From Rickettsia endosymbiont of Culicoides impunctatus (GTDB lineage Bacteria; Pseudomonadota; Alphaproteobacteria; Rickettsiales; Rickettsiaceae): a DNA stretch of 64,000 nt. A model generated the notes under the pieces. That model saw only the letters and a program-made list of their open reading frames with translations, ran no database searches and was not told where the DNA came from. The stretch covers positions 620,001-684,000 of the forward strand of contig CP084573.1 in the NCBI GenBank assembly GCA_020410785.1, in the 5' to 3' direction. Position 1 is the first letter of the stretch. Each line of letters begins with the position of its first letter. Below are positions 46,930 to 57,281 of the stretch, piece by piece. Position numbers and translations under genes: made by a program.

Positions 46930-47232
46930 TTACTCTACTACTTTTGGTACTACAAAACATTTTACTTCTCTGGCAAGTTCTGCTTTATCATTTGGCAGGT
47001 TAGCAAATAACTCATCAGAGAGATCACCATACAATACTTGGTCTTTTCGCATTCTTTGGTTCATACCACAAACTGAAGTAAGTGGTTGAACGTTACTACA
47101 ATCTACATCGTTTAAAATGTTAATCATATTCATGATCTCAGTCAGCTGCTGGGAAAAACTATTTATTTCCTCTTGGCTAAAATCAAACCTAGCAAGTTTT
47201 GCTATTCTTTGTACTTCTTCATTTGTAATCAT
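46930..47232 (-). CDS. gatC: Asp/Glu-tRNA amidotransferase subunit C
   Basis: 100 residues. MITNEEVQRIAKLARFDFSQ is the classic GatC start; MNMINILNDVDCSNVQPLTS and a C-terminal KCFVVPKVVE complete it. It wraps and stabilises GatA in the GatCAB complex. First gene of the gatC-gatA-nuoM run. Confidence 0.96.
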   Translation of the reverse strand: MITNEEVQRIAKLARFDFSQEEINSFSQQLTEIMNMINILNDVDCSNVQPLTSVCGMNQRMRKDQVLYGDLSDELFANLPNDKAELAREVKCFVVPKVVE

Positions 47233-47399
47233 TATATACCTAAATATTTAAAGTCAATGTTGTTTAAAATAATATTATACCATGAAATATATCTACACTA
47301 ATAGCATGAAGTCATTTTTTAAAAAATATGTCCCTTATTATTCAGTATATTTCCTGCATATACGGCAATAACATCATTGTTATTAGGGAATTTAGACTT

Positions 47400-47960
47400 T
47401 TAAACAGTCATTATTTCTTGTTCTTTTTGCTTAACATGCGAGTCGACTTTATTACTATACTCATCAGTTAATTTTTGGATTTCTTCTGAAAAATTATGGT
47501 GTTCGTCCTTAGTTATGATATTGTCTTTTTCTGAATTTTTTAACTCCTCATTACCGTCCCTTCTGATATTACGCAATGCAATTTTAGTATTTTCTCCATA
47601 TTTGTGAGCAAATTTAACAAGCTCTTTGCGACGTTCTTCAGTAAGTAATGGAATGGTAATTCTAACTAATTGTCCATCTGATGACGGATTTAGACCTAGA
47701 TTTGCATCAGTAATGGCTTTTTCTACAGCTTTTATCATAGATTTATCCCACACTTGCACCGTGATAGTCCTGGCATCTGGAGTAGAAAGACTTGCTACTT
47801 GTGACAAAGGCATTTTATCTCCATAGGCTTCAACCAATACCGGATCAAGTAAATTAACTGAAGCTCGACCAGTTCTGAGTCCCTTAAGTTCGTGATCCAA
47901 TATTTTTAACGAGCTATCCATTTTTGATTGTAACTCTTTATATATAGTTGTTTTATCCAT
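47400..47960 (-). CDS. frr: Ribosome recycling factor
   Basis: 186 residues; with EF-G it splits post-termination ribosomes. Recognisable are [58 protein letters not shown]-like [18 protein letters not shown], and [13 protein letters not shown]. Usual length. It starts five bases after pyrH, the common bacterial pyrH-frr pair. The 167-base spacer after it has no clear terminator. Confidence 0.97.
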   Translation of the reverse strand: MDKTTIYKELQSKMDSSLKILDHELKGLRTGRASVNLLDPVLVEAYGDKMPLSQVASLSTPDARTITVQVWDKSMIKAVEKAITDANLGLNPSSDGQLVRITIPLLTEERRKELVKFAHKYGENTKIALRNIRRDGNEELKNSEKDNIITKDEHHNFSEEIQKLTDEYSNKVDSHVKQKEQEIMTV

Positions 47961-47965
47961 ATCTA

Positions 47966-48682
47966 TTAATCTTCTTGAATTTTTGTATACTCACCTTTTC
48001 CTTGCAGTACTTTTGCAAAGTTACCTTTCTCTCTAATTGAAAATACCTTAATTGGCAAGTTATTTTCTCTAGCCACTGCAACGGCAGCAATATCCATAAC
48101 TTGTAAGTTCTCTTTTAGAAGATCAGTATAACTGATAGTGGAATATTTTACTGCATTAGGGTTTTTCGTTGGATCGGAATCATATACACCATTAACTTTA
48201 GTGCCTTTTAATAATAAATCACAACTCATTTCAATGGCTCTTAGGACACCCGCACTATCAGTAGTGCAAAATGGATTACCAGTTCCGCCGGAAAAAATTA
48301 CTACTCTACCTTTTTCTATATGTCTTTTTGCTTTACGACGTATATAAGGCTCACAAATACTCATCATGGGGATTGCTGAAAGGACTCTAGTATGAACGCC
48401 TAAACTTTCCATAATATTTTGTAAAGTAAGTGCATTTATTACCGTACCAAGCATGCCAATATAATCACCGGCAGCTCTTTCAATACCAAATGCAGAATTA
48501 GTTCCACGATAAATATTACCACCGCCAACAACCACACATACCTGTACGCCAAGATCTATTGCTTCCTTTATATCCTCAGCAATCCTTAATATTACAGAAT
48601 ATTCGTGACCAAATTGCTTATCACCCATTAAGGCTTCGCCAGAAACTTTTAGCAAAACCCGTTTATATTTTAAATGTGACAT
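47966..48682 (-). CDS. pyrH: UMP kinase
   Basis: 238 residues of the hexameric bacterial UMP kinase that makes UDP. Key parts: [66 protein letters not shown] and [16 protein letters not shown]. Normal length. First gene of the pyrH-frr pair; tsf, usual upstream in many bacteria, is not adjacent: a palindromic repeat and gene-free stretch lie there. Confidence 0.97.
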   Translation of the reverse strand: MSHLKYKRVLLKVSGEALMGDKQFGHEYSVILRIAEDIKEAIDLGVQVCVVVGGGNIYRGTNSAFGIERAAGDYIGMLGTVINALTLQNIMESLGVHTRVLSAIPMMSICEPYIRRKAKRHIEKGRVVIFSGGTGNPFCTTDSAGVLRAIEMSCDLLLKGTKVNGVYDSDPTKNPNAVKYSTISYTDLLKENLQVMDIAAVAVARENNLPIKVFSIREKGNFAKVLQGKGEYTKIQED

Positions 48683-48715
48683 AAATTTTACATTGTTGTT
48701 AAATTTTTGATTTCT

Positions 48716-48862
48716 ATAGATTCTCTATATACTCAAATGATTTGAAGAATTGGAACGTAAAACAAGGGGTGAGCGAGCGGAGCGTACATGAAGTACGTGA
48801 GTACGCGAATACCCCGAAGTTTTGCGGAGCCAATTCTTCAAAGCAGAAGAGTATACAAACCT
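48716..48862. repeat. Rickettsial palindromic element-like repeat, intergenic copy
   Basis: Arms carry TATACTC ... GAAGAATTGG and CCAATTCTTC ... GAGTATA. On the minus strand it reads [20 protein letters not shown], strongly like the peptide encoded by the copy in lpxI (YSSTFKNWLHKIWWYLRTHI). With the GCAATCC repeat at 49084 it occupies the gene-free stretch 48683-49114. Confidence 0.8.
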
Positions 48863-49083
48863 ACTTGGTAGCTGTGGGAGAAGCATCTTATAACCACTAA
48901 AACTAGTCGAACTATTATTTTTGTCAAGTATTATAGTTGTTTGATAATAATTATAGATTTAAAAATATTAGTTTAAAGCAAGGTAGGATTACACTTATTA
49001 AGTTAAATATAATGTTAATTACTAATTCACCTTACGCATAACCTCCATAATAGTTCAGAAATTGGAGAAAATACAAGATGCTT

Positions 49084-49169
49084 ATTAGCAAGAACATGGT
49101 CAAAGCAATCCTTTCTAATCACTTTCCTGGATTGCTTTGTCGCCACAAAGTGGCTCCTCGCAATGACGG
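49084..49169. repeat. GCAATCC palindromic repeat overlapping the MerR gene end
   Basis: AGCAAGAACATGGTCAAAGC, TTCCTGGATTGCTTTGTCGC and AAGTGGCTCCTCGCAATGACGG-type arms. The MerR-type gene terminates inside it, so its last 18 codons are repeat-derived. Confidence 0.85.
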
Positions 49170-49468
49170 CTTCCAGAAATAATTTGCTGGATAGTTAACG
49201 ATAATTCATAAAAATTTTTGATTAGACAATCAATCTTATTTATTTGATTACCTAGTAGCTCAAGAGGCGATTCTAATTCTATCGATACACTCTTTGTTGT
49301 CATCTGGGTTTTCAAATACTCAATATCCTGGCTTGTATAATATCGTCTATTACGTATCTTATGTATAGCTAGGTTTGGCAACATACGCTCTAGATATCTT
49401 AGCTGGTGAGAGTGAATATTTAGAAGTTTTGTTACTTCGCTAATGGAGTAATATTTTTTATCCTGCAT
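49115..49468 (-). CDS. MerR-family transcriptional regulator
   Basis: 117 residues. The winged helix-turn-helix is clear: YYSISEVTKLLNIHSHQLRY, LERMLPNLAIHKIRNRRYY and TSQDIEYLK. A short helical dimerisation part follows (NQINKIDCLIKNFYELSLTI). The C-terminal 18 residues (SRHCEEPLCGDKAIQESD) are encoded by the dispersed palindrome and probably replace the original end. It overlaps ihfA by 11 bases, the fabH-ihfA-MerR order seen in alphaproteobacteria. Target genes unknown. Confidence 0.85.
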   Translation of the reverse strand: MQDKKYYSISEVTKLLNIHSHQLRYLERMLPNLAIHKIRNRRYYTSQDIEYLKTQMTTKSVSIELESPLELLGNQINKIDCLIKNFYELSLTIQQIISGSRHCEEPLCGDKAIQESD

Positions 49469-49832
49469 TTTTATTAATTAATAATTTTAATTTTTTAGCA
49501 GGTATAAAACGTATTACTTGTTTTTCTGGAATTATCACCGCCTCTTTTGTATGAAAATTTATACCAGGTCTAGGTTTTTTTATGCTAGTACAGAAGCTGC
49601 CAAAACCTTCTAACGTCAATCTTTGCTTGCTTACTATTTGCTGAATATTGCTAAATATTTGTTCAACTATTTCTTCGCATATAAGGTTTGATAGCCCCAA
49701 TTTAGCTTTTAATATATAAGCAATTTTTTCTTTAGTAATAGTAGTATAGTTAATTGATTTGGACTCACTCAAGCTGGTCTCGTCTCTCTCATCATCATTA
49801 AATCCACCTGAATCAACCATAATTGCTACCAT
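49458..49832 (-). CDS. ihfA: Integration host factor/HU-family DNA-bending protein
   Basis: About 124 residues depending on start (ATG at 49832 or 49820, both overlapping or touching the fabH end). An extra N-terminal stretch of about 30 residues precedes the HU/IHF core [40 protein letters not shown] followed by [20 protein letters not shown] contains the DNA-minor-groove arm, here with the RPGINF form of the RPGRNP motif. Subunit alpha is inferred from its place after fabH and before MerR. It bends DNA in replication, transcription and integration. Chosen start uncertain. Confidence 0.85.
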   Translation of the reverse strand: MVAIMVDSGGFNDDERDETSLSESKSINYTTITKEKIAYILKAKLGLSNLICEEIVEQIFSNIQQIVSKQRLTLEGFGSFCTSIKKPRPGINFHTKEAVIIPEKQVIRFIPAKKLKLLINKNAG

Positions 49833-50779
49833 CTGATTAAAGCCGATCCCCAAGTTACTCCAGCACCAATAGCCGTGAAAAGCAATATATCACCTTTTTT
49901 GATATTACCATAAGCTTTAAGAGAAGCAAGGGCTAAAGGAATTGAAGCAGCCGAACAATTAGCATGTTTTGCAACCGTTTTTACTACTTTACTTGGATCG
50001 ATTTTTAGTCGATCTACAACGGCATCTATAATTCTTACATTTGCCTGATGTGGAATAAAATGGTCAACATTCTCTGCAGTAAAAAGATTATTATACAATA
50101 TTTCTTCACATGTCTTACTCATCTTTTCTACTGCCTGTCTAAAAACTTCCTGTCCTTTCATTTTTATTTTACCGCTTCTGCCATTGCTGCTTACACCACC
50201 ATCAGTGTAAAGAATATCACAAGAACGACCATCTGAATAAATATTACTATCTATTACACCGGAATTATCATCGCTATATTGCAGAATTACCGCACCGGCA
50301 CCGTCACCAAATAAAATACAAGTATTTCTATCGCTCCAATCTATTAGAGACGACATTTTTTCAGCACCAACTAATAATATGGTTTTATATTTTCTAGATT
50401 TCATCAAAGAGTCGGCAACATGTAAACCGTATATAAACCCCGAGCATACTGCCTGTAGGTCAAATGAAGGTACATTACCAAGCCCTAGATAACCTTGTAA
50501 CTTAGAGGCGGTAGAAGGAAAACTATTGTCTGGAGTAGTGGTACAGGTAATTATCAAATCTATAGATGCCGGATTTAATCCAGCATCATCTATAGCACTC
50601 TGACTAGCTTTAGTAGCTAAATGTGATGTATATTCATCATCAGCTGCGATATGTCTTTGTAATATACCAGTCCTTGAGCGAATCCATTCATCGTTAGTAT
50701 CAACCGATAGCGATAATTCTGCATTAGTAATAATACGCTCCGGCAAATAGGCACCACACCCAAGAATTTTACAAGTCAT
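49826..50779 (-). CDS. fabH: Beta-ketoacyl-ACP synthase III
   Basis: 317 residues; condenses acetyl-CoA with malonyl-ACP to start type II fatty acid synthesis. Catalytic Cys112 is in [14 protein letters not shown], His in [13 protein letters not shown] and Asn in [29 protein letters not shown] and the C-terminal [20 protein letters not shown] are typical. Full length. It begins six bases after rpmF; plsX, normally between them in many proteobacteria, is missing. It overlaps the ihfA start. Confidence 0.97.
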   Translation of the reverse strand: MTCKILGCGAYLPERIITNAELSLSVDTNDEWIRSRTGILQRHIAADDEYTSHLATKASQSAIDDAGLNPASIDLIITCTTTPDNSFPSTASKLQGYLGLGNVPSFDLQAVCSGFIYGLHVADSLMKSRKYKTILLVGAEKMSSLIDWSDRNTCILFGDGAGAVILQYSDDNSGVIDSNIYSDGRSCDILYTDGGVSSNGRSGKIKMKGQEVFRQAVEKMSKTCEEILYNNLFTAENVDHFIPHQANVRIIDAVVDRLKIDPSKVVKTVAKHANCSAASIPLALASLKAYGNIKKGDILLFTAIGAGVTWGSALIRW

Positions 50780-50785
50780 TGTGGT

Positions 50786-50986
50786 TTATGCTACTTCTTC
50801 ATCTTTTTCTTGCTTCTGGACAATAACTTGACGACCATTATATGTGCCATCAGCTAAAGATATGTGATGAGGAAGCTTATATTCTCCCGTCTGAGAATCT
50901 ATTACTACATTAATTTTACCAAGTGCAAGGTGAGAACGTCTCATGTTGCGTCTTGATTTTGATGTTTTCTTTTTTGGAACTGCCAT
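50786..50986 (-). CDS. rpmF: Large ribosomal subunit protein bL32
   Basis: 66 residues. [20 protein letters not shown] is the diagnostic start; [20 protein letters not shown] follows. The zinc-binding cysteines of some bL32 forms are absent, as in many proteobacteria. Divergent from bamE across a 106-base promoter region. Confidence 0.96.
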   Translation of the reverse strand: MAVPKKKTSKSRRNMRRSHLALGKINVVIDSQTGEYKLPHHISLADGTYNGRQVIVQKQEKDEEVA

Positions 50987-51092
50987 ATAGCCTCTTAAAA
51001 ATTACACTTTAGAATAAAAAGTATTTGTCAAATCGATATAGCAGTATATTATATTTCCATTACAAAATCTAGGTATTTTAAACACAAAATTT

Positions 51093-51554
51093 ATGAAATT
51101 CATTATAATTCAAACTTTTCTTATTTCATCTATATTACTCACATTGTGTAGTTGTAAAACTATAGAATCAAGGGGGCAGTATATTGATGATAATTTATTA
51201 ACTACACTTGAAGAAAAAAAACTTAACAAATCGGAAGTAGAAGATTTAGTTGGTACGCCAACAATTATACCTGACTATACTCCTAATACTTGGTATTATG
51301 TTCAACGTTCTTTAGCTAGGAGAGCATGGCTTGAACCAAAAGTAATTGAACAAAAAATAGTAAAAATTACTTTTAATAAAAAAAATATAATAGAAGAAGT
51401 TTTAGTACTTAGTGATTCGCATAAAGATGATATAAATATAATGGGAGAATATACGAAAACTTATGGTACAGAATTAAACGGACTACAAAAATTTGTAAAG
51501 AATATTGGTAGGTTCAATAAAACTACAGAGGGAAAAAAGAAAAAGAAACGATAA
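51093..51554 (+). CDS. bamE: Outer membrane assembly lipoprotein BamE (SmpA/OmlA)
   Basis: 153 residues. A lipoprotein signal (residues 1-20) ends in the lipobox LTLCSC. The SmpA/OmlA fold is shown by LNKSEVEDLVGTPTIIPDYT, TWYYVQRSLARRAWLEPKVI and KKNIIEEVLVLSD. BamE stabilises the BAM complex that inserts outer-membrane proteins. The C-terminus is unusually basic (KKKKKR). Alone on the plus strand, divergent from rpmF; this order is typical of alphaproteobacteria. Confidence 0.9.
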   Translation: MKFIIIQTFLISSILLTLCSCKTIESRGQYIDDNLLTTLEEKKLNKSEVEDLVGTPTIIPDYTPNTWYYVQRSLARRAWLEPKVIEQKIVKITFNKKNIIEEVLVLSDSHKDDINIMGEYTKTYGTELNGLQKFVKNIGRFNKTTEGKKKKKR

Positions 51555-51666
51555 AATCATGCTTGCAATATTTCATAGATATTGTATAAACTGAACGCTA
51601 CTAGTTCTTAAAATCATTCGAATAGATTCATTGCTAAAGAATTAATAGACGGACTAAAGAGTTTAT

Positions 51667-51741
51667 GGCCCCTTCGTCTAGCGGTTAGGACGTTACCCTT
51701 TCACGGTGAAAACACGGGTTCAAGTCCCGTAGGGGTCACCA
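51667..51741 (+). tRNA. tRNA-Glu (anticodon TTC)
   Basis: GGCCCCTTCGTCTAGCGGTT, anticodon loop CTTTCAC in the ACCCTTTCACGGT arm, T arm CGGGTTCAAGTCCCG, acceptor GGCCCCT/AGGGGTC, discriminator A and encoded CCA. A serine-recombinase remnant faces its 3' end. Confidence 0.95.
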
Positions 51742-51804
51742 TTTCTGTACAAGTTGCTACTTCTTTGCAATTCTGTGAGTGGAAAAGCCAGAACGTAATG
51801 CAGT

Positions 51805-52146
51805 TTACAGCCCTCGAGTGTTAGGTTCGAAAATATAAAATTTAGTAATTCCCTTTTTTTCAGCAATTGTCGAACCTTTAAAAGTTTCATAGGCGTTTGT
51901 ACTGATACTTATAAGGTCTGCAAGCTTTTTAGAAAGCTTATCATCTACTTTGTCATAACTCTTAATTAATTCAGTTAATTCATATTGTCTTTCCTTTAAT
52001 TGAACTTTCTTACGAAAAAATTCTTCTCTAGTTAAAGTGCCATCTGCTAAGAAATCCATCAATCTATAGAGTTTATTTTGAATAACAGTATGCTCTTGCG
52101 AAACTAGAGTAGAAAGAAAATAGGAATTTGTATTGCAAAAAATCAA
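51805..52146 (-). pseudogene. C-terminal remnant of a large serine recombinase
   Basis: The 113-codon frame reads LYRLMDFLADGTLTREEFFR, KKVQLKERQYELTELIKSYD and STNAYETFKGSTIAEKKGIT, the coiled-coil C-terminal part of large serine recombinases. The catalytic and DNA-binding domains are absent upstream, where the Tn3 transposon begins about 180 bases away. It points at tRNA-Glu, whose 3' end is only 64 bases from its stop. It is probably the leftover integrase of an element once inserted at this tRNA. Confidence 0.6.
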
Positions 52147-52388
52147 TTCACTGAATTTATGAATGCAATATGTTTTAATTTGAAACGCTTAACCGTTCTG
52201 ACTATGTAAAATTAAGTATCTGACAGAACAAAAAGCTAAAATTTATAAAAAAATTGCAATCTTTTAAAAACATCAGAGTTGATGATTTCTTTGTAATTTT
52301 TTGGACAAAAGATTTTCTTTGAAATTAGGCCTTCTAGCCACAAACCGTCCAAATTTCCGACAAAGTGTTTAGGCGTATAAGTCAGTGT

Positions 52389-55300
52389 TCAGTTAAGCAA
52401 TATATCTTCTAGCATTTTATCGATGTCTATTTTTCTTCTATTGTCATAAAAACTAAAGTAACCGGTAAAGTGGATATGCTGCCAAGCGGCGGGGGATAAT
52501 TTTCTAAGAAATTTTAGTACCTTTTTGTTATTTGGATTTTTGTTGAGCAGGTGGGAATGAATTGAAGCATTGTAATAAATAATGGCGCTTGCAATTAATA
52601 GACCACACTGGTTGCTAATTTCCATTTCAAGATCAGTGCGTCCCAGCAAAGCTTTTCTACCGCTAACCTTGGCAATAGCTCCACGTAATGTATGGTAGGA
52701 TTCAAGCCTATTTTGTGATCTATGCGCATTCTCAAGGATTTTAGGATCTAAAATGCATTTCAATGTATAAATACTTCTGATTAATTTGTTGAACTCAAAA
52801 AGAGCTTTTCTTGTCTTGTTGTTCGTAGAAAGCGCGCAAAGCTTTTTAATCAGCGTACTTTGGCTCATTTCTTTTAAAGCTAGAGTAGCAATAATACGGT
52901 CTATATTATCTTTTTCATCTATTATCAACTGACGATCAATTATACCAATTGGCTGAACTAGAAAATTTACATAGGAAGCCGGATCCTTTGTCCCATATAC
53001 ATTGTTTAGTTCACTTTTTAGATTTGTAAACCTTGGTCTTAATTCACCGCCAAACATATGGAAAAGCGCAAAGTTAGCTTTATTGACGCTGTGCATGTCA
53101 CCAGTAATAACCGTTGGGTTAATCAGAGATGTGTTGTTATACCAAATATCAAACACAAAATTACTTTCGTGCTCGTGAGCGCCAATCACGTCTGAGTTAA
53201 TTGGCACGTAATTGGATAGCATTGTATATGCAACTACCCCACGACCTTTTTTAAAATATTTTCGCGAGTACCGTGCTTTAGTTGTGGGTGTTAGGGCTTC
53301 AAACTTTTGTCCGTCGACAGCGCCATAAAGTACATTAAGATCAAAGAGTATAATGAGGAAAAATACTTAAATTGGTGATATGATTGGCAATAATTGCATT
53401 GGCTTTTTTAAGAGTGACAAGCCTCATATACTGTTTATAGGTAGATTCAAGGATATGATAAACACAATCACTGGTTTGTGCCATTTTATGATTACCAATA
53501 TTGGTGGCTTGGGAAATCATGACCGCAATTAAGTTATTAAAATCTACCTTCTGTTTGATATAAAGGGGCTGTAAAGGAGTGAGTACTGATAGAAAGTGGC
53601 ACTTATCATTAACAAATTGCAAGACATCGCTCAAGTCACAAACTGGTAGTTTACCATAAAAAGTCTGTTTTTCTAAGGTTTCTTCTTCATTAACAGTCCT
53701 TGGCTTAACCCACAGCACTTCCTTTTTTGTGTGGTTATATTTTAGATGTTTCAATGCGCCTTGTTTTAAGCTATGATTAACCTCGATCCACAGGGTATCA
53801 AGTTCTTTAAAAAGTAAATCAAGTTGTGAGTCACATGGTGTTTTGATCCACGGAATTGCAAGCGCGTCTAAGATATGCTTCTTCTCCTCAAGGGATACAA
53901 GATCGTGCGCAAAAGGACGATGACGCACGCTGTCGTCAATATAGAGTGCACCTGTTTCTATTTGTTTGGTAATTTGGCAATACACGGCTATTTCATAGCG
54001 ATTTGCTCGAATAGTCGACTCACCATTTTTATCATCTATTAACAAATAAGGCTCCAATCGTTTTGATATGAAGTCCCGCGGGAAATGTTTGCTGTGTTGT
54101 TGAGTAAGCGATTGCTGTTTAGCAAAAACTTCCTTCATCCACTGAATAGCTTTTAATAAAGGGTTATCGGCATGCTGGCTTTTAAAATCTGTGGCGAGCA
54201 AAAGGGAACGCAAGTGATGCTTATAGCGTGCTACAGCCCTGTCTCTTTCTTGCCACATAATAAGCTGTTTGCGTTTTGGTTTGTGTTTTTTGATCATTTT
54301 TTCGCCAATAGTGCGAATGGATTCTTTCGGTAAAATCTCGAACGCTTTTTTACGCGCGTCTCCTAACTCCATAGAATCGCTTAATTTATCATCTACATAT
54401 AACAAGATGAGTTGTCCCACCTGTTTCTCCTTGTCATCTGGCTCCTCATCGCTATAGGCATCTGCTTTTGCTTTGGTTTCTTTTTCTAGTTTATTAACTT
54501 GAAAGCTAAAGGCATCAATCAAATTATCGCTGATTTGTTGATAACGTTTAAACGCGTAGCACAACAGATAGAGATAGGTTCGTTCATCGTCAAATCGTTC
54601 TAAATCATAGATTGTGTAATAATTGGCAAGGCTTGCGTAAGTGGCAATATTTTGCGCAGAAATTTCTAGGACTGGTAAAATAGTTTTGGCAAAATTATGC
54701 AGTGGTTTCAATAGGTTATGCTTTCTGCATTCAATGTTCATCATTGTCGAACCAAAACTTTTAGGATCTTGTTTGAGAGCCGCTAGCTCTGAAAGAGTGT
54801 TTTCATTTTTAATAAGTTGTTTGAGACTTTGTTTGTATTCATCTGTAAGTACTGAATATAAACAATATTTTAGGCGCTTGCGTTCTTCGACAAGAATGTG
54901 GCTGATAATTTTTTGTAAAGTTGAGTAGCCTGGGCGAACAATCTTTGCAGATTGTAAAAATGCTAATAATTCATGCGCAATCTCCCGTTTAACGCTAAGC
55001 CTTGCTCGATCATAGAGCTTTGGCAAAAACTCTTTTGACCAAGGCTTGTAGCTAAATAATTTGATAATTGAGTCACAGACGCGGTAGTGCTCATATTTGG
55101 TGATGTTGAAAGCCTGAAGTGTTTGATTGGTAAAACAGTGAGTTAAAATGAAGCGTAGATCATCTTGTGGAACCTTATGAAACGAAAAACGAAAAAAGAT
55201 ATGTTTTGCTTTGAAGTATCCCATTTGTATAGCAGCGTAAACTTGAGCCTCCATTGAAGAGCCCTGTAATATGACTTCCCATTCTTCAGGAGTAAACACA

Positions 55301-55443
55301 AAGTAATTCAAACGCTGTTGGTCGTCAAAATCAGGAAATCCATAAAATGCAAATTCTTCCAGATCCGACATAATGGAAAGTCTTTTGTCTGGTGATGACA
55401 TAAGAGTGTTGTTTTTTGTATTATTCATAATGGGCGTTGTCAC
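52389..55443 (-). pseudogene. tnpA: Tn3-family transposase, frameshifted
   Basis: Two frames make a TnpA of about 990 residues. The first (starting at a GTG at 55443 or, more likely, ATG at 55401) to 53341 holds the N-terminal DUF4158-type region (FAFYGFPDFDDQQRLNYFVF) and the start of the DDE domain. The second runs from about 53340 to 52389: LNVLYGAVDGQKFEALTPTT (first Asp), NPTVITGDMHSVNKANFALF (second Asp) and NRLESYHTLRGAIAKVSG (Glu). FPHYTL ends frame one while FDLNVLYG continues in the other, a single one-base frameshift near 53340. All catalytic residues remain; otherwise it would be complete. Confidence 0.85.
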
Positions 55444-55458
55444 ACGTGCGAAATGAAT

Positions 55459-55500
55459 ATATAATACACATTAAAAACTATATACAAGATGTATTATTTT
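55459..55500. promoter_or_regulatory. Candidate res site/divergent promoter of the Tn3 element
   Basis: The 94-base spacer between divergent tnpA and tnpR contains ATAATACA and TGTATTAT about 25 bases apart as an inverted pair, the expected place and form for resolvase binding. Assignment by position. Confidence 0.4.
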
Positions 55501-55537
55501 TTACTGTAATTTGGTTATAACTTAACAAGGCGTTTTA

Positions 55538-56164
55538 ATGGGTAAAATTGTTGCTTATTTGCGAGCATCTACAGACAAGCAAGATTTAAATCATCAAAAA
55601 CTAGAATTGCTTGAATTTGCCAGAAAGAAATCTCTGTCTATCGACGAATTTGTCGAAATCACCATTTCATCAAGAAAGAGTAGTAAACAAAGGCGTATTG
55701 ATGAACTGCTGAGTATGTTAAATGACGGTGATATATTGCTTGTTACCGAACTCAGCCGACTCGGAAGAAGCACTACAGAGGTTATTACCATAGTAAACTC
55801 TTTAGCGAAGCGTAATATTCGCGTTATCGTTTTGAAACAAAACTTAGATATCAGCCAACAAGACATAAATTCAAAGGTTACATTGACGCTTTTCTCATTG
55901 TTTTCTGAGTTAGAACGAGACTTAATCAGCTTGAGAACAAAAGAAGCATTGGCTTCCAAGAAAAGACAAGGACAAATTTTAGGAAAACCAAAAGGAACAA
56001 TTCAAAAAAGTAAATTTGATAAACATGCGGAAAAAATCAAAGAATTATTGGACTATGGTCTTTCAGTCCGTAAAATTTCTAGTGTGCTTGAATATACCAA
56101 CCACATTGCACTTAATACTTATATTAACAAGAGAAACTTAAAGAAAAAATTACAAACCACTTAA
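55538..56164 (+). CDS. tnpR: Tn3-type resolvase/serine recombinase
   Basis: 208 residues. N-terminal resolvase domain: KIVAYLRASTDKQDLNHQKL with the catalytic Ser in LRAST, DILLVTELSRLGRSTTEVIT, and LFSLFSELERDLISLRTKEA. The C-terminal helix-turn-helix contains IKELLDYGLSVRKISSVLEY. It resolves cointegrates and commonly represses both genes from the shared spacer. Intact. A Ser at about position 10 replaces nothing unusual. Confidence 0.92.
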   Translation: MGKIVAYLRASTDKQDLNHQKLELLEFARKKSLSIDEFVEITISSRKSSKQRRIDELLSMLNDGDILLVTELSRLGRSTTEVITIVNSLAKRNIRVIVLKQNLDISQQDINSKVTLTLFSLFSELERDLISLRTKEALASKKRQGQILGKPKGTIQKSKFDKHAEKIKELLDYGLSVRKISSVLEYTNHIALNTYINKRNLKKKLQTT

Positions 56165-56198
56165 CAAACACTTTGTCGGAAATTTGAAGGGTTTGTGG

Positions 56199-56477
56199 CT
56201 AGAAGGCCATATGCCTACGACCTATATTATCACCTAACCAACCGAATATTAAGGCACCAATAGGTCGAAGAATATATGTAGAACAAAAGACAAAAGCCTT
56301 TATTAAATAGGCTGTATGAGAATCGGTAGGTTTAAAAAATAACTCATTAAAAAACTCCACCATATGAACATATAACATTAAGTCAAAATATTCTAGGAAT
56401 GTACCAACTGAGAGTATTCCTATTGCTTCTTTCTGTTCTTTAGTTAGGCTTCTTTGTTCATGTTGATATCCCATCAC
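56199..56477 (-). pseudogene. MFS transporter (ProP-like) N-terminal fragment
   Basis: The frame starts MMGYQHEQRSLTKEQKEAIG and runs through LSVGTFLEYFDLMLYVHMVE, AFVFCSTYILRPIGALIFGW and LGDNIGRRHMAF. GALIFGWLGDNIGRR is the loop 2-3 signature of the major facilitator superfamily (metabolite/proline-betaine type, common as proP paralogues in Rickettsia). It stops in the transposon's inverted repeat, where ATGGCCTTCTAG supplies the last codons. Only two to three of twelve helices remain, and the rest is not on the other side of the Tn, so it is non-functional. Confidence 0.8.
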
Positions 56478-56585
56478 CTATTCACCTTATATTTAAATTA
56501 CCTCATGCTATTTTCTGCTACAACTTGCAGATGGACTTTTAAGGAGTTAAACCCCTGCAAGTAATTTAGTTGATGTTATATAATT

Positions 56586-57281
56586 CTACAACCACATAGG
56601 GGAAAGAATTTTTGACAAAAATTCTTTATGTTTTTGTAACTCTTCCTTAGTTGGTTTGATAACTATAGTATTATTTTTATTTGCCATAGTAGTTCTAACC
56701 AACAGCTCATCTGTATTTTGTACCTTTTTACTATTAATGTTAAAACTTATCTGCCTACCTCCAGTAAGCTCAACATAAACTTCTGCCAGTAATGCCGCAT
56801 CTTTAAGGGCTCCATGCAACTTACGCGAAGAATTATCAATTTTATATCTTTTACATAATGAGTCAAGATTAGCCTTCATTCCAGGAAACATCTTCCGAAC
56901 CAAAGCAAGAGTATCAATAGTATTAGCAAGTTCTAAAAAATCTGTATCAGACCTTTTGAGCAGAGACAACTCATAATTAATAAACTTAATATCAAATGTT
57001 GCATTATGTATAACAAGCTGGCTGTTACTAATAAACGCTAAAAACTCCTCGGCAATTTCTGCAAAAAGTGGTTTATCTTTTAAGAACTCTCCTGATATAC
57101 CATGTATTCGATAAGCTTCTGTCGGCATATCTCGTTGTGGATTAATATAAAAGTGAAAGTGCTTACTGGTTAGAACTTTATTAACCATTTCAATAGCCCC
57201 AATCTCAACAATCCTATGTCCACTTTTGGGATCTAAGCCAGTTGTTTCAGTATCTAAAATTACTTCTCTTAATTGCGACAT
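56586..57281 (-). CDS. dnaQ: DNA polymerase III epsilon subunit (proofreading exonuclease)
   Basis: 231 residues. Exo[21 protein letters not shown] (D10, E12), Exo[18 protein letters not shown] and Exo[23 protein letters not shown] give the DEDDh active site. [15 protein letters not shown] is also typical. It edits mismatches made by the alpha subunit. It overlaps coaE by 13 bases in the same operon-like run; this order is as in Rickettsia. Confidence 0.96.
   Translation of the reverse strand: MSQLREVILDTETTGLDPKSGHRIVEIGAIEMVNKVLTSKHFHFYINPQRDMPTEAYRIHGISGEFLKDKPLFAEIAEEFLAFISNSQLVIHNATFDIKFINYELSLLKRSDTDFLELANTIDTLALVRKMFPGMKANLDSLCKRYKIDNSSRKLHGALKDAALLAEVYVELTGGRQISFNINSKKVQNTDELLVRTTMANKNNTIVIKPTKEELQKHKEFLSKILSPMWL

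Larger units (their letters stand above)
52328..56208. mobile_element. Tn3-family transposon with resolvase
   Basis: Long inverted ends begin GGCCTTCTAGCCACAAACC on both sides (from 52328, and on the other strand from 56208) and share about 38-43 bp including TTCCGACAAAGTGTTT. Inside are a divergent transposase (frameshifted) and a resolvase with a likely res site between. No 5-bp target duplication is visible: left flank AATTA, right flank ATATG, so flanking DNA was probably lost. The right end cuts an MFS transporter gene. Confidence 0.85.
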
